A stretch of 41,455 bases of DNA from Flavobacteriaceae bacterium UBA4439 (lineage in GTDB: Bacteria > Bacteroidota > Bacteroidia > Flavobacteriales > Flavobacteriaceae), in contig DGPN01000035.1 of assembly GCA_002390455.1 (NCBI GenBank), positions 1 through 41,455 on the forward strand. Reading direction: 5' to 3'. This document shows, one piece after another, positions 14,565-22,801 of the stretch (within the stretch, counting starts at the first letter, position 1; the number at the start of each line of letters is the position of its first letter). Under the pieces are notes generated by a model, which was not told where the DNA came from, searched no databases, and was given only the letters and a program-made list of their open reading frames with translations. The position numbers and the translations under genes are program-made.

Positions 14565-15440
14565 CTATTCGTTTTTGGTACTTCCCAGAATTTCATCCCG
14601 ATAAGCATTAGGGGTCAATTGGGTGATCTTTTTAAAGTTTCTAAAGAAATTAGACAGGTTGTTGAATCCGCTCTCATAACAGATCGTCTTGATGTCAACA
14701 TCTGTTTCAGAAAGCAGTTTGGTGGCATGGTTAATGCGGTATTCGTTGAGGAAGTTAGTAAAGGTCTTTTGGGTGCTTTTTTTAAAAAATCGACAAAAAG
14801 ACTGTGGCGTCATAAAAACCTGAGCAGAAATGTCTTCTAATGCAATGGGTTCCATAAAGTGATCTCTAATGTAGTTGAAAATCATCTTGAGCCTTTTGTT
14901 CTCTGTGGGATTACTGATAAAGGCATAGCCCTCGGCATTGAGTATCTTTTTGTCTTTCTCTTTTGCCAGATCGTGAAGTATCTTAACAAAAGTCAGAAAG
15001 GCATCGATCTGGGTTTCGTATTGAAGCCCCTCCATTCTAATTCCTATGTCTTCTTTGATAGACCCATCAAATACGATTCCTTTTTTGGACAACTCCAATA
15101 ACTGATTGATTCGTTTTAACTCCTCCAAATTTTGAAAAGCCATTTCAAAAATATCGGGCTTAAACTGTATGACAATTTCTTTTTGACCCTCCTCTAATCC
15201 TTTGGTAAAACCTGTATGTGGAAGATAAGAACCGATCAATATTAAATCTCCGTCTTGATAGTTGGACAAATGGGTTCCCACCTGCCTCTTTCCTACTCCT
15301 GTATTGATGTAAACCAACTCTACTTCAGGATGATAATGCCACTTTACCTTATGGGTATTGGGGGAGGACTTATCAAAATATGCATATTTGTAGGAGTGAC
15401 CCGTATCGGGTGAAATGGTTTCAAAATCTGGTTTGTACAA
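14565..15440 (-). CDS. AraC family transcriptional regulator
   Basis: The 291-residue protein has an N-terminal cupin-like sensor domain (WHYHPEVELVYINTGVG, DLILIGSYLPHTG) and a C-terminal double helix-turn-helix at about 190-286, with LEDISAQVFMTPQSFCRFFKK, then TNFLNEYRINHATKLL and ICYESGFNNLSNFFRNFKK. This is the usual AraC plan for sugar or carbohydrate response. The reading frame begins at TTG 15440, as no ATG is available upstream or near, and a -7 element lies 36 bp before it. It converges on the sulfatase with a 5-bp gap. Confidence 0.88.
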   Translation of the reverse strand: MYKPDFETISPDTGHSYKYAYFDKSSPNTHKVKWHYHPEVELVYINTGVGKRQVGTHLSNYQDGDLILIGSYLPHTGFTKGLEEGQKEIVIQFKPDIFEMAFQNLEELKRINQLLELSKKGIVFDGSIKEDIGIRMEGLQYETQIDAFLTFVKILHDLAKEKDKKILNAEGYAFISNPTENKRLKMIFNYIRDHFMEPIALEDISAQVFMTPQSFCRFFKKSTQKTFTNFLNEYRINHATKLLSETDVDIKTICYESGFNNLSNFFRNFKKITQLTPNAYRDEILGSTKNE

Positions 15441-15475
15441 TTGAATATTATTTAAAATTTACTTGTAATACTGTA

Positions 15476-15483
15476 CAAAATTA
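15476..15483 (-). promoter_or_regulatory. -7 element TAATTTTG for the AraC gene
   Basis: The minus strand reads TAATTTTG, an exact match to TAnnTTTG, 35 bp upstream of the TTG start at 15440. This supports transcription from here and the choice of that start. Confidence 0.5.
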
Positions 15484-15693
15484 ACAATAATGATTCTAAA
15501 AACAAGCAGTGTGGTTAATTTCTAATAAGGGAAGAAGTGTTTTCGCTTATAAAGATGATTTTTAAGGCTTTTTTTGATTTTTTATAAAAATCATTCTGAA
15601 AATATATTTTAGCTGTTGTTTCAAGCCGAACAAACTGGGTGTTGCGCTAAAATATTTCTAAATCTTTATATTTACTGAAACATACTCCTGAAA

Positions 15694-16050
15694 ATGAATA
15701 TCACTGACAAAGGATCAATCTTTATCGTAAGCCTTTTTTATATCATTACAATGACAAGTGGATACTTCATTCACCAGGGCCAATTACTTGGCAAAAAAAA
15801 TGAAATCAATCGATTGATCCTGACCATCAACAGCCACGAAATCAATACCGAAAACAACAGTATCGTGGTTTATGAGGATATTGGTAAGCCACAACCCATC
15901 CAAAAAATCTATGATGTGGGCTCAATCGTAGCCATTTCTTCCATCTATGAGCAAAAGGGGTATCGGTTGGATTATATTTCAGAATTTTTGAAAAAGCTGG
16001 TGGATCACGAGGTCGTGGTCACGCGAATATGGTTTTCCAAAAAAAATTAA
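15694..16050 (+). CDS. Hypothetical protein with N-terminal membrane segment
   Basis: The 118-residue protein has one hydrophobic segment (SIFIVSLFYIITMTSGYFI) after nine residues, so it is probably anchored in the membrane or exported. The remainder, including EIINRL-like and VVYEDIGKPQPI, is of no recognised family. It is followed without a gap by a 30-codon membrane peptide gene, and the two may be co-transcribed. Confidence 0.6.
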   Translation: MNITDKGSIFIVSLFYIITMTSGYFIHQGQLLGKKNEINRLILTINSHEINTENNSIVVYEDIGKPQPIQKIYDVGSIVAISSIYEQKGYRLDYISEFLKKLVDHEVVVTRIWFSKKN

Positions 16051-16143
16051 ATGGGTTACTTTCTGCGAAATATTATTGTCTATTCGGTTGTCGTTTTCTT
16101 GGTCTTTTTGGTGTATAAGGCTTTGAAGGACATGAAAAAATAA
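16051..16143 (+). CDS. 30-residue single-pass membrane peptide
   Basis: An ATG immediately follows the stop of the previous gene and opens a 30-codon frame, MGYFLRNIIVYSVVVFLVFL plus VYKALKDMKK, which ends in TAA. The core is one strong membrane helix, flanked by Arg6 and a Lys-rich tail, so it should insert with the C-terminus charged. Its position directly against the upstream stop suggests real translation. No family was recognised. Confidence 0.55.
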   Translation: MGYFLRNIIVYSVVVFLVFLVYKALKDMKK

Positions 16144-16184
16144 GCTTCTTTCTCCCAAAAAAACACTAAAGGTTTTAAACTCAC

Positions 16185-16192
16185 TATCTTTG
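16185..16192 (+). promoter_or_regulatory. -7 element TATCTTTG for the DUF2452 gene
   Basis: TATCTTTG matches TAnnTTTG exactly and lies 14 bp before the TTG start at 16207, which would leave a leader of only a few bases. The -33 region is not distinct. Confidence 0.65.
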
Positions 16193-16206
16193 CAAAAAGA
16201 GTTGAG

Positions 16207-16608
16207 TTGAAAAAGAAAAAGCCAGATAACGTTGTTTGGGATGAGAAGCAGGAAGAGTATATTGCCCGCTTGCTTCCCTATGCTTCTCAAGCGAGTGGCC
16301 CTGTTATCAAAATTCCCAATGTCGATGCCTTTAAACAAAAGGGGGTGGAAAAGGTGTCCAAACAATTCCAAACAGAACTGGAGGAACTGAAAGATAAAAT
16401 CAAAGACTTTGTAAAAACCGCCAGTGATACTCAAAAAGTCTATACCGCCAAATTTAAATTCGAGCCTTTGGTGGGAGAAACTTATTACCTCTACGAAGGG
16501 GATCAGGAAGACTACCTTTCACTCATCGCACCCAATCAATGGAAGAAAAAATTCCTAGGGGCGTACCGCCTCAGTTCGGAATATAAATGGGAACGGGTCG
16601 AGTGGTAG
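16207..16608 (+). CDS. DUF2452 family protein
   Basis: The 133-residue soluble protein begins KKKKPDNVVWDEKQEEYIARL and then has LPYASQASGPVIKIPNVDAF, a helical stretch (QTELEELKDKIKDFVKT), and the conserved end FKFEPLVGETYYLYEG with LSLIAPNQW. This is the DUF2452 pattern, common in Flavobacteria and of unknown function. The TTG start is supported by the promoter located just upstream. It converges with the CAP-domain gene, the two stops being 1 bp apart. Confidence 0.85.
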   Translation: MKKKKPDNVVWDEKQEEYIARLLPYASQASGPVIKIPNVDAFKQKGVEKVSKQFQTELEELKDKIKDFVKTASDTQKVYTAKFKFEPLVGETYYLYEGDQEDYLSLIAPNQWKKKFLGAYRLSSEYKWERVEW

Positions 16609-16609
16609 T

Positions 16610-17137
16610 TTAGCGGAAATTTTGGGTGCCAAAACCCATGCCCTTTTCATCAAAATACAAACCAACCCCCAAATGGGTATAGTCTCCCATAATATTTTTA
16701 TAATGGGGCGGGCTGTTTTTCCATCCCATAACCATACACTGCGCCAGGTCTTCTTCGGTTCTGGTGTCTCCGCAACCTCTTACGTTTTCAAACCAAGGAG
16801 TTTGGGCGATGTTTTCGGCAATACCCGTAAAACGATTTCCCTTTCTTACCCATGCCTTTACCTTTAGTTTTTCCGCCCGATCCACAGGATTTCTTCCCAA
16901 ATGATCTGTGTGGGCATAGAAATCGTGCTTGACCATATTCTCACTGTGCAATTGCGCCAAGTCCATCAAAGAGTCCAACACCAGCAGTTTTGGCAGACCT
17001 TTTTCCGTTCGTAGGACATTGGTTTTTTCAAAAATTAACTGTCGCATCAGCTTTATGTCGCGCTGAGCAAAACAAGAAGTTAGGCAAAAAGCAACCGATA
17101 GTATCGTCAAAAATAGATTTGTATTGTTCTTTCTCAT
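16610..17137 (-). CDS. CAP domain-containing exported protein
   Basis: The start is taken at ATG 17137, because the longer frame would begin upstream of its promoter. MRKNNTNLFLTILSVAFCLT followed by SCFAQ is a signal peptide with a possible lipobox Cys. The rest is a CAP/SCP fold: LAQLHSENMVKHDFYAHTD, GIAENIAQ, MVMGWKNSPPHYKNIM and LGVGLYFDEKGMGFGTQNF. His and Glu at these places are the usual CAP cavity residues. The role of bacterial CAP proteins is not settled. It is divergent from rbfA. Confidence 0.88.
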   Translation of the reverse strand: MRKNNTNLFLTILSVAFCLTSCFAQRDIKLMRQLIFEKTNVLRTEKGLPKLLVLDSLMDLAQLHSENMVKHDFYAHTDHLGRNPVDRAEKLKVKAWVRKGNRFTGIAENIAQTPWFENVRGCGDTRTEEDLAQCMVMGWKNSPPHYKNIMGDYTHLGVGLYFDEKGMGFGTQNFR

Positions 17138-17142
17138 GGTAT

Positions 17143-17150
17143 CAAAAATA
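17143..17150 (-). promoter_or_regulatory. -7 element TATTTTTG for the CAP gene
   Basis: The minus strand reads TATTTTTG, ending 5 bp before the ATG at 17137, so the transcript would be nearly leaderless. This is the basis for rejecting the upstream in-frame Met. Confidence 0.55.
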
Positions 17151-17172
17151 ATAATTATCAAGTAGGAATGCC

Positions 17173-17180
17173 TACTTTTG
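17173..17180 (+). promoter_or_regulatory. -7 element TACTTTTG for rbfA
   Basis: TACTTTTG matches TAnnTTTG and lies 12 bp before the chosen rbfA start at 17193. With the CAP element it forms a compact divergent promoter pair only 22 bp apart. Confidence 0.6.
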
Positions 17181-17192
17181 TTGAATATGGGA

Positions 17193-17588
17193 ATGGAAGA
17201 AACGCCAAGACAAAAAAAAGTAGCAACCGCAATCCAGCAGGAACTGGCTGGTATGCTTCAAGAAGCCATCCGAAATCAAGGGACTTCCAACCTTGTGCTT
17301 TCTATCACCAAGGTTCATGTAACCGTCGATTTATCTTTGGCAAAAGTCTATCTGAGTATTTTTCCTCAAGACAAGGCTGATACCTACTTGAAAGGCATTA
17401 AGGAAAATAGCTTTCAAATCCGTCACGATATGTCTCAAAGAATGAAAAACCAACTGCGACGCATGCCCGAATTTTCATTTTATGTCGATGACTCTCTGGA
17501 TTATGTTGACGGCATAGAAAAAGCCCTTAATCAACCCGACAACCCCATTGATAAAGCAAATGGGCTCCCTAAAAGACAAAAAAAGTAA
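17193..17588 (+). CDS. rbfA: Ribosome-binding factor A
   Basis: The 131-residue protein begins MEETPRQKKVATAIQQEL, the usual N-terminus of RbfA, and continues with a KH-like fold: LVLSITKVHVTVDLSLAKVYLSIF, IRHDMSQRMKNQLRRMPEFSFYVDDSLDYVDGIEKAL. RbfA assists late 16S rRNA processing and 30S maturation and is needed for cold growth. Two codons upstream another ATG (17187) is possible, but the -7 element position favours 17193. It precedes the permease gene by 3 bp. Confidence 0.9.
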   Translation: MEETPRQKKVATAIQQELAGMLQEAIRNQGTSNLVLSITKVHVTVDLSLAKVYLSIFPQDKADTYLKGIKENSFQIRHDMSQRMKNQLRRMPEFSFYVDDSLDYVDGIEKALNQPDNPIDKANGLPKRQKK

Positions 17589-17591
17589 AAC

Positions 17592-18782
17592 ATGCCGGTT
17601 GTTTTCAAGATCGCTTGGCGCTATTTTTTCTCCAAAAGTGGACAAACCGTAATCAACAGAATCAACGCCATTGCGCTGCTGGTCATTGTTGTGGCTACCG
17701 CAGCACTGATGATTGTCTTAAGTGCCTTTTCGGGATTGAAAGATTTTGGACTGTCTTTCTCAAATGCCTTTGATCCAGATTTGCGGGTAATGCCCAGACA
17801 GGGAAAAACCATAACCATTGATAGTAATCAGATCCAACAATTGGAAAAAGCAGAAGGTATAAAAGCATTCAGCCCCATTTTGGAAGAAAAGGTTTTTCTC
17901 TCCTTTAAAGAGAAAAACCAAGTGGCCTATCTCAAAGGAGTAGGCCCAGATTACCTAAAGGTTGTTCCAGCAGATTCCTTGGTGGCCGTTGGGGAATGGT
18001 TACTCCCAGATTCCAACGCCATTGTCGCAGGCTATGGCATCGGTGCCGGAATGGACTTGGGGGTATACGACTACGGTTCTTTTCTAAACATCAGCATTCC
18101 TCGAAAAAATCTAAAAAGTTCTCTGAGACAAAATCCCTTCTATACTGTTCAAGCCATTACCATCGGCTTATATCAAATCAGCGAGGACATTGATCAAAAA
18201 TACGTTTTCAGCACTTTGGATTTTGCCCGAAATCTGCTGCAGTATCCCCAAGATGTTTTCTCATCCATAGAAATAAAAGCGACCCCAGAGGCCCATTCCA
18301 ATGATTTAAAAAAAACCATTCGAAAAATCATGGGAAACTCGGTTGAAATCAAAGACCGCGCCCAACTCAATACAGCTCTTTATAAAATGCTCAATACAGA
18401 ACATTTGGCCATCTACCTGATCTTTACTTTGGTACTGATCATTGCTCTTTTTAACGTGGTGGGTGCCTTGGTAATGATGATATTGGATAAAAAGCCTCAG
18501 ATGAATATCCTTAAAGCCATGGGGATTACACAACGACACCTTCGTCAGACCTTTTTCTTGTTGGGCATGATGATCACTTGTATTGGGGGTGGGATTGGAC
18601 TGCTGTTGTCCACGTTTGTGGTCGTAATTCAAGAATGGATTCCCTTTATTAATGTTCCTGGAACAAGTCTACCCTATCCCGTTAAATGGGAGCTTGAAAA
18701 TTTACTATTGGTGATGGGAACCCTGCTGATTTTAGGAAGTGTGGCTTCGGCTTGGGCGAGTCGTGGGGTAAAAGATGATTAA
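17592..18782 (+). CDS. FtsX-like permease, LolC/LolE type
   Basis: The 396-residue protein has one N-terminal membrane helix (IAWRYFFSKS, then INAIALLVIVVATAALMIVLSAFSG), a large periplasmic domain, and three C-terminal helices (LIFTLVLIIALFNVVGALVMM, LLGMMITCIGGGIGLLLSTF, LLLVMGTLLILGSVASAWA). This is the MacB/FtsX layout of lipoprotein-releasing LolC/LolE permeases. The ATPase partner is not in the window. It is in an operon with rbfA and overlaps the convergent dusB stop by 4 bp. Confidence 0.85.
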   Translation: MPVVFKIAWRYFFSKSGQTVINRINAIALLVIVVATAALMIVLSAFSGLKDFGLSFSNAFDPDLRVMPRQGKTITIDSNQIQQLEKAEGIKAFSPILEEKVFLSFKEKNQVAYLKGVGPDYLKVVPADSLVAVGEWLLPDSNAIVAGYGIGAGMDLGVYDYGSFLNISIPRKNLKSSLRQNPFYTVQAITIGLYQISEDIDQKYVFSTLDFARNLLQYPQDVFSSIEIKATPEAHSNDLKKTIRKIMGNSVEIKDRAQLNTALYKMLNTEHLAIYLIFTLVLIIALFNVVGALVMMILDKKPQMNILKAMGITQRHLRQTFFLLGMMITCIGGGIGLLLSTFVVVIQEWIPFINVPGTSLPYPVKWELENLLLVMGTLLILGSVASAWASRGVKDD

Positions 18783-19771
18783 ACCCAGACTGGTTCTTCT
18801 ACCTCTTCCAGAACACGGTTGAGGGTATCAAAAACCTCCTTGGGGTCATTGGCTGTTACCATTGCTGTTCGATAAGGCTTAAAATCAGGAATCCCCTTAA
18901 AATAATTCGTATAATGACGTCGGGTTTCCAATACTCCCAACACTTCCCCTTTCCATCCGATAGACATTTCCAAGTGTCTTTTGGCCACTTCGACACGGTC
19001 TTTTAGAGTGGGGGGTTCGCTATGGGTTCCTGTTTCGAAGAAGTGTTTTACTTGGTTAAAAAACCAAGGGTTTCCAATGCTGGCTCTTCCAATCATGGCG
19101 CCATCCAATCCATATCGGTCTCGCATTTCCACCGCCCTTTCGGGACTGTTCACGTCTCCATTTCCAAAAACAGGAATATGCATTCTGGTATTCTCTTTTA
19201 CCGCAGCAATGGGCTTCCAGTCCGCATCTCCCTTATACATTTGAGCCCGAGTTCTCCCATGAATGGAAATGGCCTTGGCCCCCGCATCTTGCAATCGCTC
19301 GGCCACCTCCACGATTTTGATGGAATCATGATCCCACCCCAAACGGGTCTTGACCGTCAGCGGCAATGCCGTGTGTTTGGCCATTTCGGCCGTCAGTTTT
19401 ACCATCAGGGGGATGTCTCTAAGGATCCCCGCTCCCGCTCCCTTGCTCACTACTTTTTTGACAGGACAACCAAAATTGATGTCGATGATGTCGGGCTTAG
19501 AAGCTTCAACAATTTCAACAGAGCGCAACATGGAATCCAAATTGGCTCCAAAGATTTGTATTCCTACCGGGCGCTCTTTTTCATAAATGTCTAATTTCTG
19601 AACACTTTTGGCCGCATCTCTTATCAAGCCTTCACTGGAAATAAACTCGGTGTAGACCACATCCGCTCCATTTTCCTTGCACAAAGCTCGGAAAGGCGGG
19701 TCACTGACATCTTCCATAGGAGCCAACAATAAAGGAAATTCCCCAACCGATATGTCGCCAATTTTGACCAC
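18779..19771 (-). CDS. dusB: tRNA-dihydrouridine synthase (DusB type)
   Basis: The 330-residue protein is an FMN-dependent TIM barrel. LLLAPMEDVSDPPFR, DINFGCPVKKVVSKGAGAGIL with the catalytic Cys102, PLTVKTRLGWD, ISIHGRTRAQMYKGDADW, and GNGDVNSPERA followed by GLDGAMIGRASIGNPWFF are DusB-type motifs. It reduces uridines in the tRNA D-loop. Translation starts at GTG 19771 (MVKIGD). A -7 element lies just upstream. Confidence 0.93.
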   Translation of the reverse strand: MVKIGDISVGEFPLLLAPMEDVSDPPFRALCKENGADVVYTEFISSEGLIRDAAKSVQKLDIYEKERPVGIQIFGANLDSMLRSVEIVEASKPDIIDINFGCPVKKVVSKGAGAGILRDIPLMVKLTAEMAKHTALPLTVKTRLGWDHDSIKIVEVAERLQDAGAKAISIHGRTRAQMYKGDADWKPIAAVKENTRMHIPVFGNGDVNSPERAVEMRDRYGLDGAMIGRASIGNPWFFNQVKHFFETGTHSEPPTLKDRVEVAKRHLEMSIGWKGEVLGVLETRRHYTNYFKGIPDFKPYRTAMVTANDPKEVFDTLNRVLEEVEEPVWV

Positions 19772-19784
19772 TTTACGTTTTTTA

Positions 19785-19792
19785 CAAAAATA
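19785..19792 (-). promoter_or_regulatory. -7 element TATTTTTG for dusB
   Basis: The minus strand reads TATTTTTG, 13 bp upstream of the GTG start at 19771. It lies in the 47-bp gap after the upstream membrane-protein gene, so dusB may have its own promoter. Confidence 0.55.
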
Positions 19793-19818
19793 GCAAAATC
19801 ATTTGCGATATTGGACTG

Positions 19819-20688
19819 CTATTCCAACCTAAAGGTATTTACTATATTTATAGTAAAATCTTTATCCCAGATTTCAGCTACCGCTCCATCATTGAGATAG
19901 TAGATTCTCGGAGGAGAATCCCCAATCAAATCAAAAAAGGTATTGACATCTATAAAAGCATAGGGTGCAGAAGATTGTGTCATGCTTTCAAATTCTTCTA
20001 CGGTGGTGGAGCCTTCTTGATAGAAAAGGACGTAGAGTTCTGGGAAGTTCTCGTGCTCTCTTTGTAGTTCTCCCAATTCTTTGGCGGCTTCTTGACAATG
20101 TTCACAGTCTAAGTTGAAAATAGCAATCAACTTTTCCCCGGAGCTCAGATCGACCCTTCCTTTGGGCTCAAATTGAGTAAAATTCTCAAAGGGAAAGTCC
20201 TCGTGGTTGGGCATGGGCAAAAACAGCCACATGCTGAGAATGGTGACCCCCGTGAATCCCAGAGGGATGGTTTTGGAAATGATTCGGCTTTGGGCGGTTT
20301 TATAAATCACAAAAGCGACAGCCAGCATGACCAAATTTTTAATGATGGATTGTTCTGGGGTCATGGAAATCATTTCGCCAAAACAACCACAATTTTCGGT
20401 GTCTCCAGTTGACCAAAGATAGATCAGATGAACCGTAAACCCCCCCAACATCAAAAAGGTGATTTGCATCAATTGCTTAGTGTAAAAAGGTAAAAGCATC
20501 AATAGACCCAGGGCAAATTCTAAGCCGATAAAAAAGCGTGCCATATGACCCGCAAAATTTCTGTTGGGTGCCAAACCCTGATCCATCAAAGTAATCTCAA
20601 AAAACCCTGGGCCAACGGCTTTTGTATAGGCTGAAAAAATAAAAGTAATGGCTAAGAGCAACCGAAAGGAAATAGAAAGGTATTTCAT
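19819..20688 (-). CDS. DoxX/MauE-like membrane protein with thioredoxin-like tail
   Basis: The 289-residue protein has an N-terminal four-helix DoxX/MauE-type membrane domain (residues 1-125), a fifth segment, and a periplasmic region with IFNLDCEHCQEAAKELGELQ, a CxxC thioredoxin-like motif, and YAFIDVNTFFDLIGDSPPRIYYLNDG. This resembles the Bacteroidetes BT_3928-type family, thought to act in thiol redox at the inner membrane. It is upstream of dusB and downstream of the M48 gene by 37 bp. Confidence 0.82.
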   Translation of the reverse strand: MKYLSISFRLLLAITFIFSAYTKAVGPGFFEITLMDQGLAPNRNFAGHMARFFIGLEFALGLLMLLPFYTKQLMQITFLMLGGFTVHLIYLWSTGDTENCGCFGEMISMTPEQSIIKNLVMLAVAFVIYKTAQSRIISKTIPLGFTGVTILSMWLFLPMPNHEDFPFENFTQFEPKGRVDLSSGEKLIAIFNLDCEHCQEAAKELGELQREHENFPELYVLFYQEGSTTVEEFESMTQSSAPYAFIDVNTFFDLIGDSPPRIYYLNDGAVAEIWDKDFTINIVNTFRLE

Positions 20689-20725
20689 TCAAAAAATTTA
20701 GGTGAATTTAGTAAAAAAAACAACC

Positions 20726-21550
20726 TTATAAGTCTTCCTTTATGGACTTCCAGTCCAAATCAAAGGGAATGGGTTTAAAACCTTTAGAGGTTTTGTATTC
20801 CAATGATCTTTTAATTCTTGAGTTGTTATGGGGGTGGGACATTAAAAACTCGACTTTTTCGTCATAATCGAGGTTCTCTCTGTTTAGTTTTCTAAAAAAT
20901 GCGGCTATGGCGCGAGGGGAGATGTTAGATTTTTCAAGTAAATCCATTGCGTACTCATCCGATTCTTGTTCTTGTTTTCGGTTAAAAGACGAGGAAATAG
21001 TCGTTTTCCACAACTCGGATAACAATACGGTATCCGCCCCACTAATGATAGAAAATAGTAGGGAAATGGTAAATTCTTTTAAAATTCTAGAAACGGTATG
21101 CCTTTTTTCTACATGTGCAATTTCGTGAGCTAATACCGCGGCCAATTGCTCTGGGGATTCACAAAACAAGATCAGCTCTTTACTGATGTAAATTCTCCCC
21201 CCAGGAATGGTAAAGGCGTTGATCATTTCACTTTCGATAATCTTGATTTTATAATCGTACTCTGAAATGGGGATTTGCTTTTTTAATCGGGAAGAAATTA
21301 CCCACATAGCAGAGTCTATTCGTCTGTTTTTTAGGATGTCTATTTCTTGTCCCTTGATCGCATAACGATCTATAATTTCGCCCAATTGCATTTCTTTTTC
21401 ATAGGATAATAAATGTTCATTGTACTCCGCAGTAAGCCAAGAAGGAGTCGATGAACGAAAGAGAAGAAAAAATCCGAGATAAATAAGTATAAAGAGTCCT
21501 CCAAAAAAAGCCAGGAGCTTAATGAGGTCTTTTTGAATTTTTCCCAACAT
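20726..21550 (-). CDS. M48 family metallopeptidase
   Basis: The 274-residue protein has one N-terminal membrane segment (LLAFFGGLFILIYLGFFLLF), then an M48 domain with the zinc motif LAHEIAHVEKRH (His142, Glu143, His146). The third ligand lies in KQEQESDEYAMDLL. NAFTIPGGRIYISKEL precedes the motif, as in BepA/LoiP-type proteases. It probably degrades misfolded envelope proteins. Its start overlaps the stop of the upstream DUF4870-like gene by 1 bp. Confidence 0.9.
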   Translation of the reverse strand: MLGKIQKDLIKLLAFFGGLFILIYLGFFLLFRSSTPSWLTAEYNEHLLSYEKEMQLGEIIDRYAIKGQEIDILKNRRIDSAMWVISSRLKKQIPISEYDYKIKIIESEMINAFTIPGGRIYISKELILFCESPEQLAAVLAHEIAHVEKRHTVSRILKEFTISLLFSIISGADTVLLSELWKTTISSSFNRKQEQESDEYAMDLLEKSNISPRAIAAFFRKLNRENLDYDEKVEFLMSHPHNNSRIKRSLEYKTSKGFKPIPFDLDWKSIKEDL

Positions 21551-22068
21551 CAGTAAGGCGGTTTATTCAGATTGAAAGGGGTTTCTTTTTTGTCTTCATT
21601 GTCGTATCGCAAAGGGTTGGATCGAGAGTAGACCCTTTTGTATGCATAAGGCCCGAAAAATAGAAAATAATAAAAGTTTCCTTTCCAGGCCTTGACTGCA
21701 GCAATAATACTAAAAATGATGTAAATCAAATTCGCTAGGATGACCAAAACAATATAAGCGAAGAAAAAATTGGTTTCACTGTAATTGTTGAATAAATAAA
21801 CCTGAAGTGCCCAGTAGAGCAGGCCCCAATTCATTAGTGTTGTAGGAATTTGCGACAAAAACGATTGTAAACAGTGGAAGTGGACGAACCTAGCTTTTTT
21901 TCTGTTGATGCTATAGTAAATCAATGCGGCAATCAGATTGACAACCGGCAAAGGCAAGCCCACAGCAAAAGCAGCAAACATCATAAGGTAGGCCCCCATT
22001 CCGTCCTCTTTTTCTCTTGATGACAACTGATCTGGCTGGGGGAGATCAACAAATTCTTGGGAAATCAT
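21550..22068 (-). CDS. DUF4870-like membrane protein
   Basis: The 172-residue protein has about four membrane segments: MMFAAFAVGLPLPVVNLIAALIYY, the helix with SFLSQIPTTLMNWGLLYWAL, FFAYIVLVILANLIYIIFSII and the final FYYFLFFGPYAY. KKARFVHFHCLQSFLSQI is the typical DUF4870 core. The role is unknown. It lies between the DUF4389 and M48 genes, and all three are probably co-transcribed. Confidence 0.75.
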   Translation of the reverse strand: MISQEFVDLPQPDQLSSREKEDGMGAYLMMFAAFAVGLPLPVVNLIAALIYYSINRKKARFVHFHCLQSFLSQIPTTLMNWGLLYWALQVYLFNNYSETNFFFAYIVLVILANLIYIIFSIIAAVKAWKGNFYYFLFFGPYAYKRVYSRSNPLRYDNEDKKETPFNLNKPPY

Positions 22069-22087
22069 TCTTAGCGGTCAGGGTTTG

Positions 22088-22669
22088 TTATTTACTGGAA
22101 AAAGGAGGATAGTCGTCTGTCATAAACCACATATATAGGGTCACTCTAGTATTCCAACGGATAGTTCCTACCAAAAACTCGTGCCAGCTTTCTGGAAATC
22201 TTTTGGTAAATAAGACCACAAAAAACGCCAGAAAAGTAAGTATGCTCCCCCAGATTATTCGGAAAAACAGAATAAAGAAATGCGGTATGATGACATAAAT
22301 CACTCCAAAAAGCATTCTTAATAACAACAAGCCCCTGCTGACTCTTTCGGGGTAGGGTACTTCCAAGCTGACATTATCATCTGATGCGGTAAGACCAAAA
22401 GAGGGATAATCGTCAACCAGATGACTTATTCTGGCATTTACCCTTATCTGCCATCTCAACAATTGTGTCTGAAATTCAAACATGCTCTTAGGATAACGCC
22501 CGGTAAATAAGACAATCCAAAAAGCAATAAATCTCAGGATACTTCCCCAAAGGCCAATAAAAAATAAAACAAAAAAGTGAGGAAGAATAATGTAAATCCA
22601 GCCGAAAAGAGTTCTTAAAATTAATTCCAGTCTAGAATAAGATTCTTGGTGAACTATTGATAGTTTCAT
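22088..22669 (-). CDS. DUF4389 protein with internal duplication
   Basis: The 193-residue protein consists of two similar halves. Residues 12-92 contain LRTLFGWIYIILPHFFVLFF, WGSILRFIAFWIVLFTGRYP and LVDDYPSFG. Residues 107-190 contain LRMLFGVIYVIIPHFFILFF, WGSILTFLAFFVVLFTKRFP and MTDDYPPFS. Each half is a two-helix DUF4389 unit. It heads the minus-strand operon leading to the M48 peptidase, and its function is unknown. Confidence 0.88.
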   Translation of the reverse strand: MKLSIVHQESYSRLELILRTLFGWIYIILPHFFVLFFIGLWGSILRFIAFWIVLFTGRYPKSMFEFQTQLLRWQIRVNARISHLVDDYPSFGLTASDDNVSLEVPYPERVSRGLLLLRMLFGVIYVIIPHFFILFFRIIWGSILTFLAFFVVLFTKRFPESWHEFLVGTIRWNTRVTLYMWFMTDDYPPFSSK

Positions 22670-22770
22670 AATTAAGATAAGATTTGGTTAAGATTACAAT
22701 TTATAAAAAAATTAATTTACTCCCCATTAAAAATTATATCAAAAGAAAAAAGAGGAGCTTTCAAAATAAG

Positions 22771-22778
22771 TATCTTTG
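22771..22778 (+). promoter_or_regulatory. -7 element TATCTTTG for lepA
   Basis: TATCTTTG lies 23 bp before the ATG at 22802. The longer in-frame GTG at 22778 overlaps the last base of this element, which rules it out as start codon. Confidence 0.7.
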
Positions 22779-22801
22779 TGGAAGCAGAGGAAAATGCGCG
22801 G

